Origin: Gemmataceae bacterium
Lineage (GTDB): Bacteria; Planctomycetota; Planctomycetia; Gemmatales; Gemmataceae
Length of the DNA stretch: 64,000 bases
Assembly: GCA_025055795.1 (NCBI GenBank)
Contig: JANWVV010000001.1
Coordinates: 124,001-188,000, forward strand
Reading direction: 5' to 3'
Shown here: in pieces, positions 1 to 8,785 of the stretch
Numbering within the stretch: position 1 is the first letter of the stretch
Layout: each line of letters starts with the position of its first letter
Program-made: the position numbers and the translations under genes
Notes under the pieces: model-generated
The model's input: only the letters and a program-made list of their open reading frames with translations
The model's database searches: none
What the model was told of the DNA's origin: nothing

Positions 1-149
1 CGGATGGCAAACCGGATCCGCTGGGCGGACGTCTCCAAATCGATGCCCTCCGCCAGTACCTGCAACAATTGCGCACCAATCCCAAGCGGAATCCCCTGTT
101 GTTCACCAATAACCCTAATACGGCCCTACCCGTGGCCGTCAAAAGTTGA
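1..149 (+). CDS. 3' end of an unidentified gene (partial)
   Basis: An open frame enters from the left edge (first full codon at position 3) and ends at TGA 147-149, giving 48 in-window residues. The peptide starts DGKPDPLGGRLQID and ends in PVAVKS. Its composition, with a helical stretch rich in Leu, Gln and Arg followed by a Pro/Asn-rich end, looks like ordinary protein. The two alternative plus frames read as Ser/Pro/Cys-rich shadow sequence. There is too little to name a family. It lies about 230 bp upstream of the next plus-strand gene, so the two are probably separate transcription units. The frame choice is inferred from composition only. Confidence 0.5.
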   Translation, partial: DGKPDPLGGRLQIDALRQYLQQLRTNPKRNPLLFTNNPNTALPVAVKS

Positions 150-381
150 TCCGGGCAGCAAATCGGCGTCGCCGTATTCTCTCATACCGCTGGGACGGAA
201 GGCTAACAGACGTTGTCTTTGTTTTGTAAAGGTGACCGAGAGCGATTTTCCGATTTTCGGACTCAATATTATTTTCCCCTGGAAGTGGTCTCGGCATGTG
301 CGTTCAGGGTGAGGGTTTCGCTTGCGGGCCCGAATAAAAACGACGACAATGAAGGAAACCATACTGGGGGGAGCAGTAACC

Positions 382-2748
382 ATGAAAAGGAAACGGTGGC
401 TGGGTGCCCTAGCTTTGGCTAGTCTGATGGCCCTGGTGGTAGCACGAGCGGAAGCCGGCTATCTGGTGATCCGGGTGATTCTGGAGGGGGGACAGTTCGG
501 CGGTGGCTCGGCGCAACCTCCCACCGGTTACGAAGGTGCGGGAACTCCGCCTCCGGTGTACGGGAAGGGTCCCAAGTACGGTTCTGGATTTGGTCCGCCT
601 CCGGGGCTAGTACCTGGTTCCGGAGGTGGTCCTGCGCTCCCAAGCGGACCAGGAGTTCCTGGCACACCTGCCCCAGCGGCCGGAGGCAAACATGATCCCA
701 GCCGGGCTTTGGTCGTCATTGTTCCTGTTACCTCCAGCTTCCAGCAAACCCAGCCGTTCTACAAGGCTCCACCCCATCCCACACGCAACCCCAACTGGCG
801 CCCTAAAATCGCTTTCGACTACTACGGCCAGAAATTGATAGCCAATCTGTTTGCCGATGGCAGTACGATCCAGTGGTATGAAGAACTGTTGCTCACACCT
901 GGACCCAACATTACCCGCTTACAGGAAATCGAGGCCCAATATGCGGAGTGGAAGCGTCGGTCGGCTCAAGACCTTAAACCGCTTTACAATCTGGTGCGAA
1001 CTGCCTTAGAAGCGGGTTACGTGGACAAGGCCGAGCAACTCGCCGATGAGTTGTTGCAATTAGCTCGCGACAGCAAGGCGGAACTAGCCCCGGAAGTGGC
1101 CACTTTTGCCCGGGTTTACGGCCGGTATCAGCCCATGCTCAAAGGGGCGTTGTTGAAGCCCTCCACGGCGGAACAATGGCGTTTTAACCTCAACGCCCGT
1201 CAGTTCCATTCATTCCCCCACTATGCCATTGTGACTTGGGACGCGGGGTCCGACGAAGTCCAGCGCTGGAACGCCTTGCTAGAGGAAAATTTCCGCGGCT
1301 TTTTCCTGTGGCATGCTTTGCGCGGGATTGACTTGCCCCTGCCCGAGGCTCCCTTGACAGTTATTATTCCCTCGACACCCCGGGATTTCTTCCAACTTGC
1401 CCGTGTGTTTGAAATTCCCTTGCGTCTGCAAAGCGATGGCTTCTACGTTCCTGATCACGACGTACTTGTTTTGTCGCCCACACGTCTGGACGAACTGGGC
1501 CAGACTTACGCTCGCCAGATGCAAGCAATTTACCAGACTGGGGTTAAGCGCGATGAGTTGCTCAGCGGCAAAGGACCACCGCTGGATAAGGATGGTAAAA
1601 ACGGTAAACGTCCTGAGGAAGTCGCCCGGATGCAAACCCTGGCTTTAGTCGAGCGGCTGGTAGAGGATCGAGCGTTTCTGGCGGCCGCCAGCCGGGAAGG
1701 GAGCCGGCAGCTCCTCTACGCCACGGGCCAACTGCCACGCTATGTCGATTTGCCGGAGTGGCTGGTGCAAGGGGCAGCCAATGCCTGGACCCGGCCACGA
1801 GACCCGGCCCTCATCACCAACAAGGACGGCAAGGAGGAAAAAAGTTTTGTCTCTGTCTCGCTGAATGCAGGTTACGGCGGACCAAACTACGTTTTACAAC
1901 GTTATTTCCGTGACCTGCAGGACAAAAAAGAGTTGCACCCCGATGCAGGTCAACTCCTGCGGAACGTGCTGAGCGACGCCTATTTCCGCGGTCTGCGCGA
2001 TCCCACCAAGGTGGAAGATCCCGACCCGGTCAAAAAGGAGACATCGGTAGCGCTCAAAAGCGGCAGTGGTGGCCCGCCGACCCCGGGGCTGGGAGGGCTT
2101 GGTGGAGGTCTGATGCCCCCCGGCTATGGTCCGCCTAGTCCGGGCGGTCTGACTCCAGGCGGTGGCCTGACGCCCCCCGGCTTGGGCCCCCCGGCACCAG
2201 GGGGCTTTACCGGTGGCAGTGCCCTGGGACCACCTGGTGGTCTGCCGCCCGGCGGCAGCCTAGGGGCACCAGGAGAAGGGGGGATGCCCTATCCAGGGAT
2301 GCCGGGAACTGCTCCTCGCACCGCTAGCGAAGACCCGCAGGTTCTGCTCCGCAAACAGCGTGAACGCCTCAACATCAAAGCTCAAGCCACGGCCTGGGCC
2401 CTGTACTACTACCTCCAGGCCATGTATCCGACGGAGTTCCGTCGCTTCATTACTGAGCTGTCGGCCTTCCCCCGCGACTTACCTCTGGAGGGCGAGACGG
2501 TCCTGACGGCCTTCCGCCGGGCTTTCCAATTAGATGGTAGTCCGCAAGCGGATGGCCGCTTCGCCGAGCGCTGGTTAGAATTCATGCGGACCCTGCCCCC
2601 AGCCTATATCGACATTCCCCTAGTTGAGCCCAAAGCCCCCACCACGACGGGAAGTCAACCAGGCTATCCGGGCATGCCCGGCTATCCGGGAATGCCGCCG
2701 GGAGGCACGGGCCCAGGCTCGCCGGATGGAGGTGGTCCAGGTCAGTGA
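382..2748 (+). CDS. Secreted Pro/Gly-rich protein with DUF1570-like domain
   Basis: This is a 788-residue exported protein. ATG 382 is preferred over an upstream alternative at 322 because GGGGGGAG lies just upstream and the product then opens with a signal peptide (MKRKRW followed by a Leu/Ala core to about residue 26). Residues 35-100 and about 560-640 are low-complexity Gly/Pro segments, and the C-terminus holds a GYPGMP tandem repeat. The middle (about 280-480) resembles the planctomycete DUF1570 family, which usually carries an HEATHQ-like metalloprotease-type motif before a P-x-W-L segment. Here the matching site reads REGSRQLLYATGQ (residues 438-450), followed by LPEWLVQG. The Glu is kept but both His positions are Arg, so metal-dependent peptidase activity is unlikely. 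The function is unknown. It is convergent with the TolB-like gene. Confidence 0.75.
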   Translation: MKRKRWLGALALASLMALVVARAEAGYLVIRVILEGGQFGGGSAQPPTGYEGAGTPPPVYGKGPKYGSGFGPPPGLVPGSGGGPALPSGPGVPGTPAPAAGGKHDPSRALVVIVPVTSSFQQTQPFYKAPPHPTRNPNWRPKIAFDYYGQKLIANLFADGSTIQWYEELLLTPGPNITRLQEIEAQYAEWKRRSAQDLKPLYNLVRTALEAGYVDKAEQLADELLQLARDSKAELAPEVATFARVYGRYQPMLKGALLKPSTAEQWRFNLNARQFHSFPHYAIVTWDAGSDEVQRWNALLEENFRGFFLWHALRGIDLPLPEAPLTVIIPSTPRDFFQLARVFEIPLRLQSDGFYVPDHDVLVLSPTRLDELGQTYARQMQAIYQTGVKRDELLSGKGPPLDKDGKNGKRPEEVARMQTLALVERLVEDRAFLAAASREGSRQLLYATGQLPRYVDLPEWLVQGAANAWTRPRDPALITNKDGKEEKSFVSVSLNAGYGGPNYVLQRYFRDLQDKKELHPDAGQLLRNVLSDAYFRGLRDPTKVEDPDPVKKETSVALKSGSGGPPTPGLGGLGGGLMPPGYGPPSPGGLTPGGGLTPPGLGPPAPGGFTGGSALGPPGGLPPGGSLGAPGEGGMPYPGMPGTAPRTASEDPQVLLRKQRERLNIKAQATAWALYYYLQAMYPTEFRRFITELSAFPRDLPLEGETVLTAFRRAFQLDGSPQADGRFAERWLEFMRTLPPAYIDIPLVEPKAPTTTGSQPGYPGMPGYPGMPPGGTGPGSPDGGGPGQ

Positions 2749-2839
2749 TTTTCTCCCCTCAGGATCCCAAAGGCGAACGACGCATCCTCGTAGCCGTTCA
2801 TGTGACACCGGGAGTAACCTCTCCCACCGGCGTTGCCCG

Positions 2840-3910
2840 TTATTTGCTCTGTGAGGCGGGAGATGGCAAAATCCCCTCGAGAGATAGCACATAAATGTCG
2901 CTACCTCCATGGCGGGTTGAGATGAAAGCCAGACGTCGCCCATCGGGACTCCAAGCGGGAAAGGTATCGTGGGCAGGATGACGGGTGAGTTGGCGTAGGT
3001 TCTGACCATCCGGTTGAATGGCCCACAGATCATAGTTGCCGCTCCGATGGGAGACAAAAGCGATCCATTGGCCATCCGGTCGCCAGGCCGGCCAGGCATC
3101 CAGCCCGTCGCCATCGGTCAGTTGTCGTACCTTCTCACCATTGGCTTGCATCAGGTAGATTTTCTGGCGACCGTTCCGGTTACTGCTGAAAGCGATCTGT
3201 TGACCATCCGGACTCCAGGCCGGATGCAGGTCCAAAGCCGGATGGTTAGTAAGGCGTTTTTCGTTTTTCCCCTCGCCGTCTACCGTGTACAGATCTGGAC
3301 TTTTGTTTCGTGTGGAAACCCACAGAATCAGCGGCTTGAGCGGATGGAACCGTGGCGATTCTTCGAAAGCCTGGTGTGGAATCAGAACCTGGTCGTTGCT
3401 GCCATCGGCGTTACAGACGTTGATCTGAAGTTTGCCGTCGGTGCCTTCCAAGCGATCGTACACGTAGACGATACGCTGGCCATCCGGGGAAAAGTGACCG
3501 TCGAAGTGGGGCTCTTTATGAGCCGGTAGCAACCGTTTCATGGGGCCGCCGGTGGCTGGTATGGTCCACAAAGCCATGCGTCCCTCGTGGATGCGGGTGA
3601 AAAGGAGTGTCTGGCCATCAGGTGACCATTGCAGGTGATATTTGTAGGAGCCGTCGGTGGTCAGGCGTTGCGGTTGGGCATCGGGCGGTGGTGGAGTTGT
3701 CGCAGAAGTCTGAGGTACTTCAGCGGGAGCACCTGCGTCAACAATCGCCGTGTTGCCGATTGCGTTTTGGCAGAGTGCTCCCACAAGTGGAGCGGCCAGG
3801 ATCAAACTGATGCCGATGTGTACGGGCAATATACCCCCAGGCAACCGTAGCAAAAAGTGACGGCTACTGGAATGGGTCAAACCGGACGGAACACCACAGT
3901 AGAACGGCAT
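2840..3910 (-). CDS. TolB-like beta-propeller protein
   Basis: The 356-residue protein has one hydrophobic N-terminal segment (about residues 25-48), which suggests export or an anchor, followed by a Pro-rich linker. From about residue 80 it is built of repeated blades with the PD40/TolB signature: WSPDGQ, FSPDGQ, WSPDGQ, WRPDGQ and WSPDGR, each followed by a beta strand such as IAFSS or LAFIS. This is the usual WD40-like PD40 propeller found in TolB and in many planctomycete secreted proteins. GGAGG sits 9 bases before ATG 3910 and supports this start. The gene begins 27 bp after the end of the DUF1501 gene on the same strand, so the two are probably cotranscribed. A structural or binding role is likely; a true Tol-Pal role is not shown by the context. 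Confidence 0.8.
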   Translation of the reverse strand: MPFYCGVPSGLTHSSSRHFLLRLPGGILPVHIGISLILAAPLVGALCQNAIGNTAIVDAGAPAEVPQTSATTPPPPDAQPQRLTTDGSYKYHLQWSPDGQTLLFTRIHEGRMALWTIPATGGPMKRLLPAHKEPHFDGHFSPDGQRIVYVYDRLEGTDGKLQINVCNADGSNDQVLIPHQAFEESPRFHPLKPLILWVSTRNKSPDLYTVDGEGKNEKRLTNHPALDLHPAWSPDGQQIAFSSNRNGRQKIYLMQANGEKVRQLTDGDGLDAWPAWRPDGQWIAFVSHRSGNYDLWAIQPDGQNLRQLTRHPAHDTFPAWSPDGRRLAFISTRHGGSDIYVLSLEGILPSPASQSK

Positions 3911-3937
3911 GGCCAGGGCCCTCCAGCAGCGGTAGGT

Positions 3938-5362
3938 TCAGAGTAGTTCCGTAATGACGCGGCCCTGCGGGGTCAGGCCGAGAGAAGTGATCTGTTCGCT
4001 GGTTAATCCAAGTTGATGCAAGACAGTGGCGTGCAGATCGGCAGGGGTCAGGGGTGTATCGGCGGGTTTAGCCGCTTTGGCATCGCTGGTGCCGACAAAG
4101 CAGCCGCTGCGCAGGCCACCGCCGGCAACCAGAGCACAGAAGCAGTCCGGCCAGTGGTCCCGGCCCGCTTTGTCGTTGATCAGGGGCGTTCGTCCGAATT
4201 CGCCGTAAGCCAGAACCAAAGTAGAAGAGAGCAAGCCGCGATCGTGCAGATCATCAAGCAAGGCAGATAGGCTGTGGTCCAGCCAGGGAGCGTGCCGATC
4301 CTGCATGATCTGGAAGTTGCGGTAGTGATGGTCCCAGCCACCGTCGCCCGCGTCCTCCTCCGCTTCCACATGATCGCTCCAGTTGACCTGAACGAAGGGG
4401 ACGCCCGCCTCGACCAGACGGCGGGCCAGCAGACACGACTGACCGAAGCGGGTACGACCGTAGCGTTCCACCACGGCCGCTGGCTCCTGACTGACATCGA
4501 AGGCCGCCCGCGTCTGCGGAGCCGTCAGCATGGCAAGTACCCGCTGCTGATGCTCCGTTAGTTTCTGGGTCTTAACCAGTTGCTCGGTTTGTCGTTGCAG
4601 GTCATCGAGTGCCTGGAGCAGTCCCTGGCGATGCTGGAAGCGTTCGGGGGTCAGCTCCGGGGGCAGTTGCAAGGCGGGTATCCGCGTGCCCTGGACCGGG
4701 TCGTATTCAAGACGGAAGGGATCCCAAGCAGCTCCCAGTACTCCGCCTCCTTCCCCGATAATGGGCTTTTTGCCCTGATGCATCTTGCCGCCAATGACGA
4801 AAAAGGGATGCAGACCCGCTGCCCCTTGCCGCCGCTGACCTGCACGGCTGCGAGCGACGATTGAACCCAAAGCGGGTTGGGGCGACCCGGGCAATGGCTT
4901 GCCATCCAGTCCCACCCCTCCGGCTCCGCTGCCCGTCAGTCCGACCGTTCCGGCTATCCCGTGGTCGTTGGAAACGGTAGTCAGCGTCCGCACAACGGCC
5001 AACCGGTCTGTCCGGGCAGCCAGTTGCGGAAACAATTCGCAAAAGCGTACACCGCTGATGCGGGTGGGTATGGTGCCGAAGGGCCCGCGGTATTCCAGGG
5101 GGGCATGGGGTTTGGGATCGAACGTGTCCAACTGACTCGGGCCTCCCCACAGCCAGACCAGTATGACAGCCCGAGCTGACCCCGTAGGAACCGACGGGCT
5201 CGCTGCCTGTACCGCTAGCCAACGCGACCAGCACCAGCCTAAAACGGTACTAGCACCCACCTGCAGAAAGGCCCGCCGGTGTAGTCCGGAACACAAACGA
5301 CTCCGTTGCTGCCCCACGGTTAACGGTGGCATCCCCCGTGAACTTGTCTGATCAAGTGCCAT
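3938..5362 (-). CDS. DUF1501 family Tat-exported protein
   Basis: The 474-residue protein belongs to DUF1501, a sulfatase/alkaline-phosphatase-fold family greatly expanded in planctomycetes. Near the N-terminus HRRAFLQVG is a twin-arginine type signal followed by a hydrophobic stretch. Family landmarks visible here are VWLWGGPSQLDTFDPKP, ARTDRLAVVRTL, the HGIAGTVGLTG region, LLARRLVEAGVPFVQVNW, WDHH, LAYGEFGRTP and the C-terminal DLHATVLHQLGL. The frame stays open to 5470, but ATG 5362 (MALDQTSS) is preferred because the extra 36 residues are Arg/Phe-rich and would bury the Tat signal. Most DUF1501 genes pair with a PSD1 cytochrome gene; this one instead precedes a TolB-like propeller. The substrate is unknown. 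Confidence 0.85.
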   Translation of the reverse strand: MALDQTSSRGMPPLTVGQQRSRLCSGLHRRAFLQVGASTVLGWCWSRWLAVQAASPSVPTGSARAVILVWLWGGPSQLDTFDPKPHAPLEYRGPFGTIPTRISGVRFCELFPQLAARTDRLAVVRTLTTVSNDHGIAGTVGLTGSGAGGVGLDGKPLPGSPQPALGSIVARSRAGQRRQGAAGLHPFFVIGGKMHQGKKPIIGEGGGVLGAAWDPFRLEYDPVQGTRIPALQLPPELTPERFQHRQGLLQALDDLQRQTEQLVKTQKLTEHQQRVLAMLTAPQTRAAFDVSQEPAAVVERYGRTRFGQSCLLARRLVEAGVPFVQVNWSDHVEAEEDAGDGGWDHHYRNFQIMQDRHAPWLDHSLSALLDDLHDRGLLSSTLVLAYGEFGRTPLINDKAGRDHWPDCFCALVAGGGLRSGCFVGTSDAKAAKPADTPLTPADLHATVLHQLGLTSEQITSLGLTPQGRVITELL

Positions 5363-5436
5363 CGTCGGTGCTACCTCAGAGAATCGACGAAAACGCTGGA
5401 AACGGCGGATGCGGCGGGAATGTGGGAGCTGGTGCC

Positions 5437-5466
5437 ATTTTAACAAAATAATGGCGAATCCTTCAA
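5437..5466 (-). promoter_or_regulatory. Possible promoter for the DUF1501/TolB-like pair
   Basis: On the minus strand TTGAAG (5461-5466) is followed after 18 bases by TAAAAT (5437-5442), a fair sigma-70-type match. The predicted start lies about 70 bases before ATG 5362. The surrounding DNA is locally AT-rich. This is a pattern match only. Confidence 0.3.
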
Positions 5467-5746
5467 GCAATCACCTTTGTTGCCCCAATTGCATAGGCGC
5501 ATTTTCTCATACTCTTCACAATTCCTCATAATTCCCGTTTTCTCCATCTTTACTCTGTCAGCAATGCCATTAAATCATGAAAGCTCCTCTTGGCGAAAGC
5601 GGAATGCGTTTGAGGATCACAACGCAACGACAGCAGGGTGAAGAAGTTACAACACATTGGTATTTTGGTTTTTTGTGTGATGTGTACACGCTGATGCAGT
5701 TGGGCAGGGGAAGAGATGGCAATCGGGGAGCGTAGTTGCCGCATGT

Positions 5747-5755
5747 TGCTATAAT
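5747..5755 (+). promoter_or_regulatory. Extended -10 promoter element
   Basis: TGCTATAAT at 5747-5755 is a perfect extended -10 sequence (TGn followed by TATAAT). No good -35 lies 17 bases upstream, which is acceptable for extended -10 promoters. The predicted transcript would have a leader of about 30 bases before the TTG start at 5793. Confidence 0.45.
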
Positions 5756-5792
5756 GCCAGCATCCTGAAATGGTTCGCATCGAGGAACACTG

Positions 5793-7298
5793 TTGATACC
5801 GCTTCAGGAAGATACCTTTTCCATAACACCGGCCTTAGTGGGCCGGCTGGTGGCTATCCCCATTTTGATTGCGATCAACGGGTTTTTCGTGGCTGCCGAA
5901 TTTGCATTGGTGGCCATCCGGCGTACTCGGGTTGAGGAGCTGGTGCAGCAGGGTCGGGCGGGGGCCGCAACTCTGATGGCCGCGCTGCGGGACCTGAGCC
6001 GCAGTGTTGGGGCTTGTCAACTGGGCATAACCGTTGCCAGTCTGGCCCTGGGTTTTGTCAGCGAGCCAGCCATCCACCGCCTGCTCGAACCTTTACTGGC
6101 TGGTCTGCCGCCCCAATGGACCCGGGTATTGTCCGTGCTCCTGACACTGACGGGTATCACCTATATGCACGTCGTGTTCGGAGAGCAGATGCCCAAAATC
6201 GCGGCACTTCAGGATAGTGAACGGATTGCTCTGTGGGCGGCCGGCCCCGTACTGGCCCTGGCCCGCCTGAGCGATCCCCTCATCCGCCTGATGAACGGCA
6301 GTAGCGCCTGGCTGCTCCGTCGACTCGGCTACCACGACCACAGCGGCACCGACGAGATTCATACCGTCGAGGAATTACGCCTGCTCATCGAGGATACTGA
6401 AGAGGCGGGACTACTTGACCCGGAACAAGCCGACTTCGTTCTGAACGTTTTTACTCTATCGCAGAAAAAGGTGCGGGATTGTATGGTGCCGCGGGACAAA
6501 ATGGCCGTGCTGGACCTGAACATGCCGCCAGAGAAAGTGCTGGAAGTTGTTCGCCACGGTGCCCACACCCGCCTGCCGGTTTACGAAGGACACCTGGATA
6601 ACATCGTCGGCATTGTCAACACCAAGGATTTGTTTTACCTGTTCAGCACTTCTGGAGCGGTGGTCTTGGAGGACGCCCTGTATCCGGCCATATTCTTGGG
6701 GCCGGACGAGCCGGTCGCCCATGCCCTGCGTCTATTCCGCAAGGCTCATCGTCCTATGGCTATTGTCCGCAATGCCGAAGGGCGTGTCCTTGGACTCATC
6801 ACCCTGGAAGACGTCGTAGAGGAGATCGTGGGAGACATTGAAGACGAGCACGACGTGCCCGTGCCCAAGCTGAAAGTGCACCGTCGGCGCCCTCGGCAAG
6901 CGTTGCGGAGCAGTTCAGGTCGGGGCCCTGGCTCCATTCCCCCCGAAGCAGGCCATGAAACGCCTCTTCCGGCCCCTGAGGGACCTGATAGAGCAACTCC
7001 TTCACCCCCTCAAAGCTCCCATACTTCTGCTGGGCAGACCCGAACTAGTGTGGAAGGCGGCACATCTACACCCCAAGGTTATGCCGCTCCAGCAACTTCA
7101 GATGCCGTCACTGAGGCTCAAGGCGCCGGACCGTCTTCGCCTGAACGTAACGCACGCCAGGGCCTAATTCCACCAGCGACTGACGTAGCTGCCCTCGCCG
7201 ATCCGGTTACGCCGCCTGGGCCTACCGCGGGGGCGAATCCCCCTGCGCAGGCCAAGCCGGTTCCAGGTACCGACCCCGGCACGCCCCCGCAAAGTTGA
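5793..7298 (+). CDS. CNNM/CBS-domain membrane protein (CorC/HlyC-like)
   Basis: The 501-residue protein starts at TTG 5793, with GAGGAA just upstream. Residues 15-180 form a DUF21/CNNM transmembrane domain with the landmarks NGFFVAAEFALVAIR and VVFGEQMPK. A CBS pair follows at about 232-285 (MVPRDKM, RLPVYEG, GIVNTKDL) and 297-350 (HRPMAIV, GLITLEDVVEEIVGDIEDEHD). Homologues are implicated in Mg/Co ion efflux and membrane protection. Most family members end with a small CorC_HlyC (TAM) domain after DEHD. Here that domain is absent and replaced by about 140 residues of Pro/Ser/Ala/Thr-rich, probably disordered sequence. It appears to stand alone. Membrane topology and CBS fold are secure; the transported ion is not known. 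Confidence 0.88.
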   Translation: MIPLQEDTFSITPALVGRLVAIPILIAINGFFVAAEFALVAIRRTRVEELVQQGRAGAATLMAALRDLSRSVGACQLGITVASLALGFVSEPAIHRLLEPLLAGLPPQWTRVLSVLLTLTGITYMHVVFGEQMPKIAALQDSERIALWAAGPVLALARLSDPLIRLMNGSSAWLLRRLGYHDHSGTDEIHTVEELRLLIEDTEEAGLLDPEQADFVLNVFTLSQKKVRDCMVPRDKMAVLDLNMPPEKVLEVVRHGAHTRLPVYEGHLDNIVGIVNTKDLFYLFSTSGAVVLEDALYPAIFLGPDEPVAHALRLFRKAHRPMAIVRNAEGRVLGLITLEDVVEEIVGDIEDEHDVPVPKLKVHRRRPRQALRSSSGRGPGSIPPEAGHETPLPAPEGPDRATPSPPQSSHTSAGQTRTSVEGGTSTPQGYAAPATSDAVTEAQGAGPSSPERNARQGLIPPATDVAALADPVTPPGPTAGANPPAQAKPVPGTDPGTPPQS

Positions 7299-7423
7299 AG
7301 TTGCTGATCCCTCCTAGCGGAAGAAGTAACGACCAAGACACATCCCCGTAAAGAAAAAGATGGTTGGCTGATGCGCAAGAAGCATGAGTGAACTGTTGGA
7401 GGTTGCAGAGTGCTGCTGACGGA

Positions 7424-8668
7424 TCAGCGGCGGAGCAGACGCCAGGTGAGCAGTAAGGCAGCCAGACCAACCACGATGTTGGCCAGCCAGCAGGCGAGGG
7501 GTAAGGGCAGTTTGCCATCTCGTCCCAGACCGACGCCAGCCAGTTGCAGGGGATAGTAAACGAGCACAGCCGGCAGGAAACAGATGACAAAAACGCTCAG
7601 GTAATCGGCACGGTGGGCCCAGATGCCAACGGGGCACCCCAGCAGGGCAAAAATGAGGCAACCGAAAGCCAGAGCCGGCCGCTGGTACCATTCAATTTCT
7701 GCGTTACGCAGTTGCCGCCTGAGGTACTGAAGCTGGTAGTCGTAATGACGTTCTTCCTCGCGGGCCCTTAGTCGTAGGGCTTCCCGTTGGGCGGGATCGG
7801 GGATCTTTTCAATCTGTTCCCAGATTTCCTGGCGTTGTCGCTGCTTGGCCGCAATTTCGGCACGAACAGCTTCGATCCGTTGCGGTAGTTCGTCCCAAGT
7901 CAGGGCTGAGGTGCGTATCCGGTCCCGACCGTTCCAGCCCTCGGGCAGGTCCATCTGGAAGGGGCCAGTGGGATCGGTCGACCCAATCGTATTTTTATCG
8001 TAAATAACAAAGCGGTCGGGGTCCAGGTACAGCTTGCCGTCCGCCGGATCGAACCGTAAACGTGCTTCCCGAGCCCGGGCGACTACGTCATAACCGAAAA
8101 AAAACTCCTGACGGGTTTGCGGGTCCACCACGCGATTGCGTCGCTTGACCACCACGTCCAGCAACCGCCGCCCCTGAACGTCGCGAACATAAATGACATA
8201 CGGCATCTGCGGATGCCGTAAGCAGCGGTCGCGTCGCAGCAGGTTGTACAGTAACTCCTCCGGATCATCCAGCAAACGCTGGTACAACAACTTTTGCGAC
8301 TGGGGAATGACGGTATGGTAAAGGGCAGCCGTGGTCAGAGTGGTCAGAACGCCCAATAGCAGGGCAGGTCGGACGATAACCAGCAGGTGTACACCGGCCG
8401 CTTTGATGGCCACCACTTCATTGTCATGGGCTAGCCGGCCGTAGACCACGCAGGCAGCAAACAGTGTCGTGGCCGGAATGGTGTATGGCAACATGTTGGG
8501 TATGGTCAGGGGGATGGCCTCCAGCACCTGCGCTAACGATAAACCCAAGCGGGAGGCCTCCTGATAAACAGGTACTAGTACCAGCAGGCCGGTGACGGTC
8601 CCCAGCGATAGCAGAAATACCTTCAACAATTCGCGGAAAATCAAGCGGTTAAGGATCAGGCCAGGCAT
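7424..8668 (-). CDS. LptF/LptG (YjgP/YjgQ) family permease
   Basis: The 414-residue membrane protein opens with ILNRLIFRELLKVFLLSLG, the typical amphipathic start and first membrane helix of LptF/LptG. TM helices follow at about 60-80 and 100-120, with YGRLAHDNEVVAIKAAGV, a hallmark of the family. A periplasmic beta-jellyroll region lies at about 140-330 and three C-terminal TM helices come next (for example LAFGCLIFALLGCPVGIWAHR). Family members form the transmembrane part of the lipopolysaccharide-extracting LptB2FG ABC transporter. Only one such subunit is seen here. GAGGGG precedes ATG 8668. The gene follows the AsmA-like gene on the same strand with a gap of about 117 bp, suggesting joint work in outer-envelope lipid transport. 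Confidence 0.85.
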   Translation of the reverse strand: MPGLILNRLIFRELLKVFLLSLGTVTGLLVLVPVYQEASRLGLSLAQVLEAIPLTIPNMLPYTIPATTLFAACVVYGRLAHDNEVVAIKAAGVHLLVIVRPALLLGVLTTLTTAALYHTVIPQSQKLLYQRLLDDPEELLYNLLRRDRCLRHPQMPYVIYVRDVQGRRLLDVVVKRRNRVVDPQTRQEFFFGYDVVARAREARLRFDPADGKLYLDPDRFVIYDKNTIGSTDPTGPFQMDLPEGWNGRDRIRTSALTWDELPQRIEAVRAEIAAKQRQRQEIWEQIEKIPDPAQREALRLRAREEERHYDYQLQYLRRQLRNAEIEWYQRPALAFGCLIFALLGCPVGIWAHRADYLSVFVICFLPAVLVYYPLQLAGVGLGRDGKLPLPLACWLANIVVGLAALLLTWRLLRR

Positions 8669-8785
8669 GGGGCCCCTCGCAGGCGAAGTAACCTCTGGTC
8701 TATTCCTCCGGTGTGTGTGTCCTTGCGGAGTGGTCGAACATTTCTGCTGATCCGTTAGAGGCGGGGGAGGTGTTATGCTCTGGAT

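Larger units (their letters stand above)
5363..5792. other. Divergent intergenic region, no gene seen
   Basis: This spacer separates the minus-strand DUF1501 gene from the plus-strand CNNM/CBS gene. A 76-codon minus frame (5550-5780) has no good ribosome site and no recognisable sequence, and is not called. The region holds promoter-like elements for both directions. Confidence 0.5.

Noticed and set aside
4-312. Plus-strand frame of 102 codons at the left edge
   Set aside because: Composition is Ser/Cys/Pro-rich and a more protein-like frame (ending at 149) overlaps it.
2620-3114. Minus-strand frame of 164 codons across two gene ends
   Set aside because: It overlaps the ends of the DUF1570-like and TolB-like genes and is Arg/Gly-rich without a ribosome site; it is a shadow.
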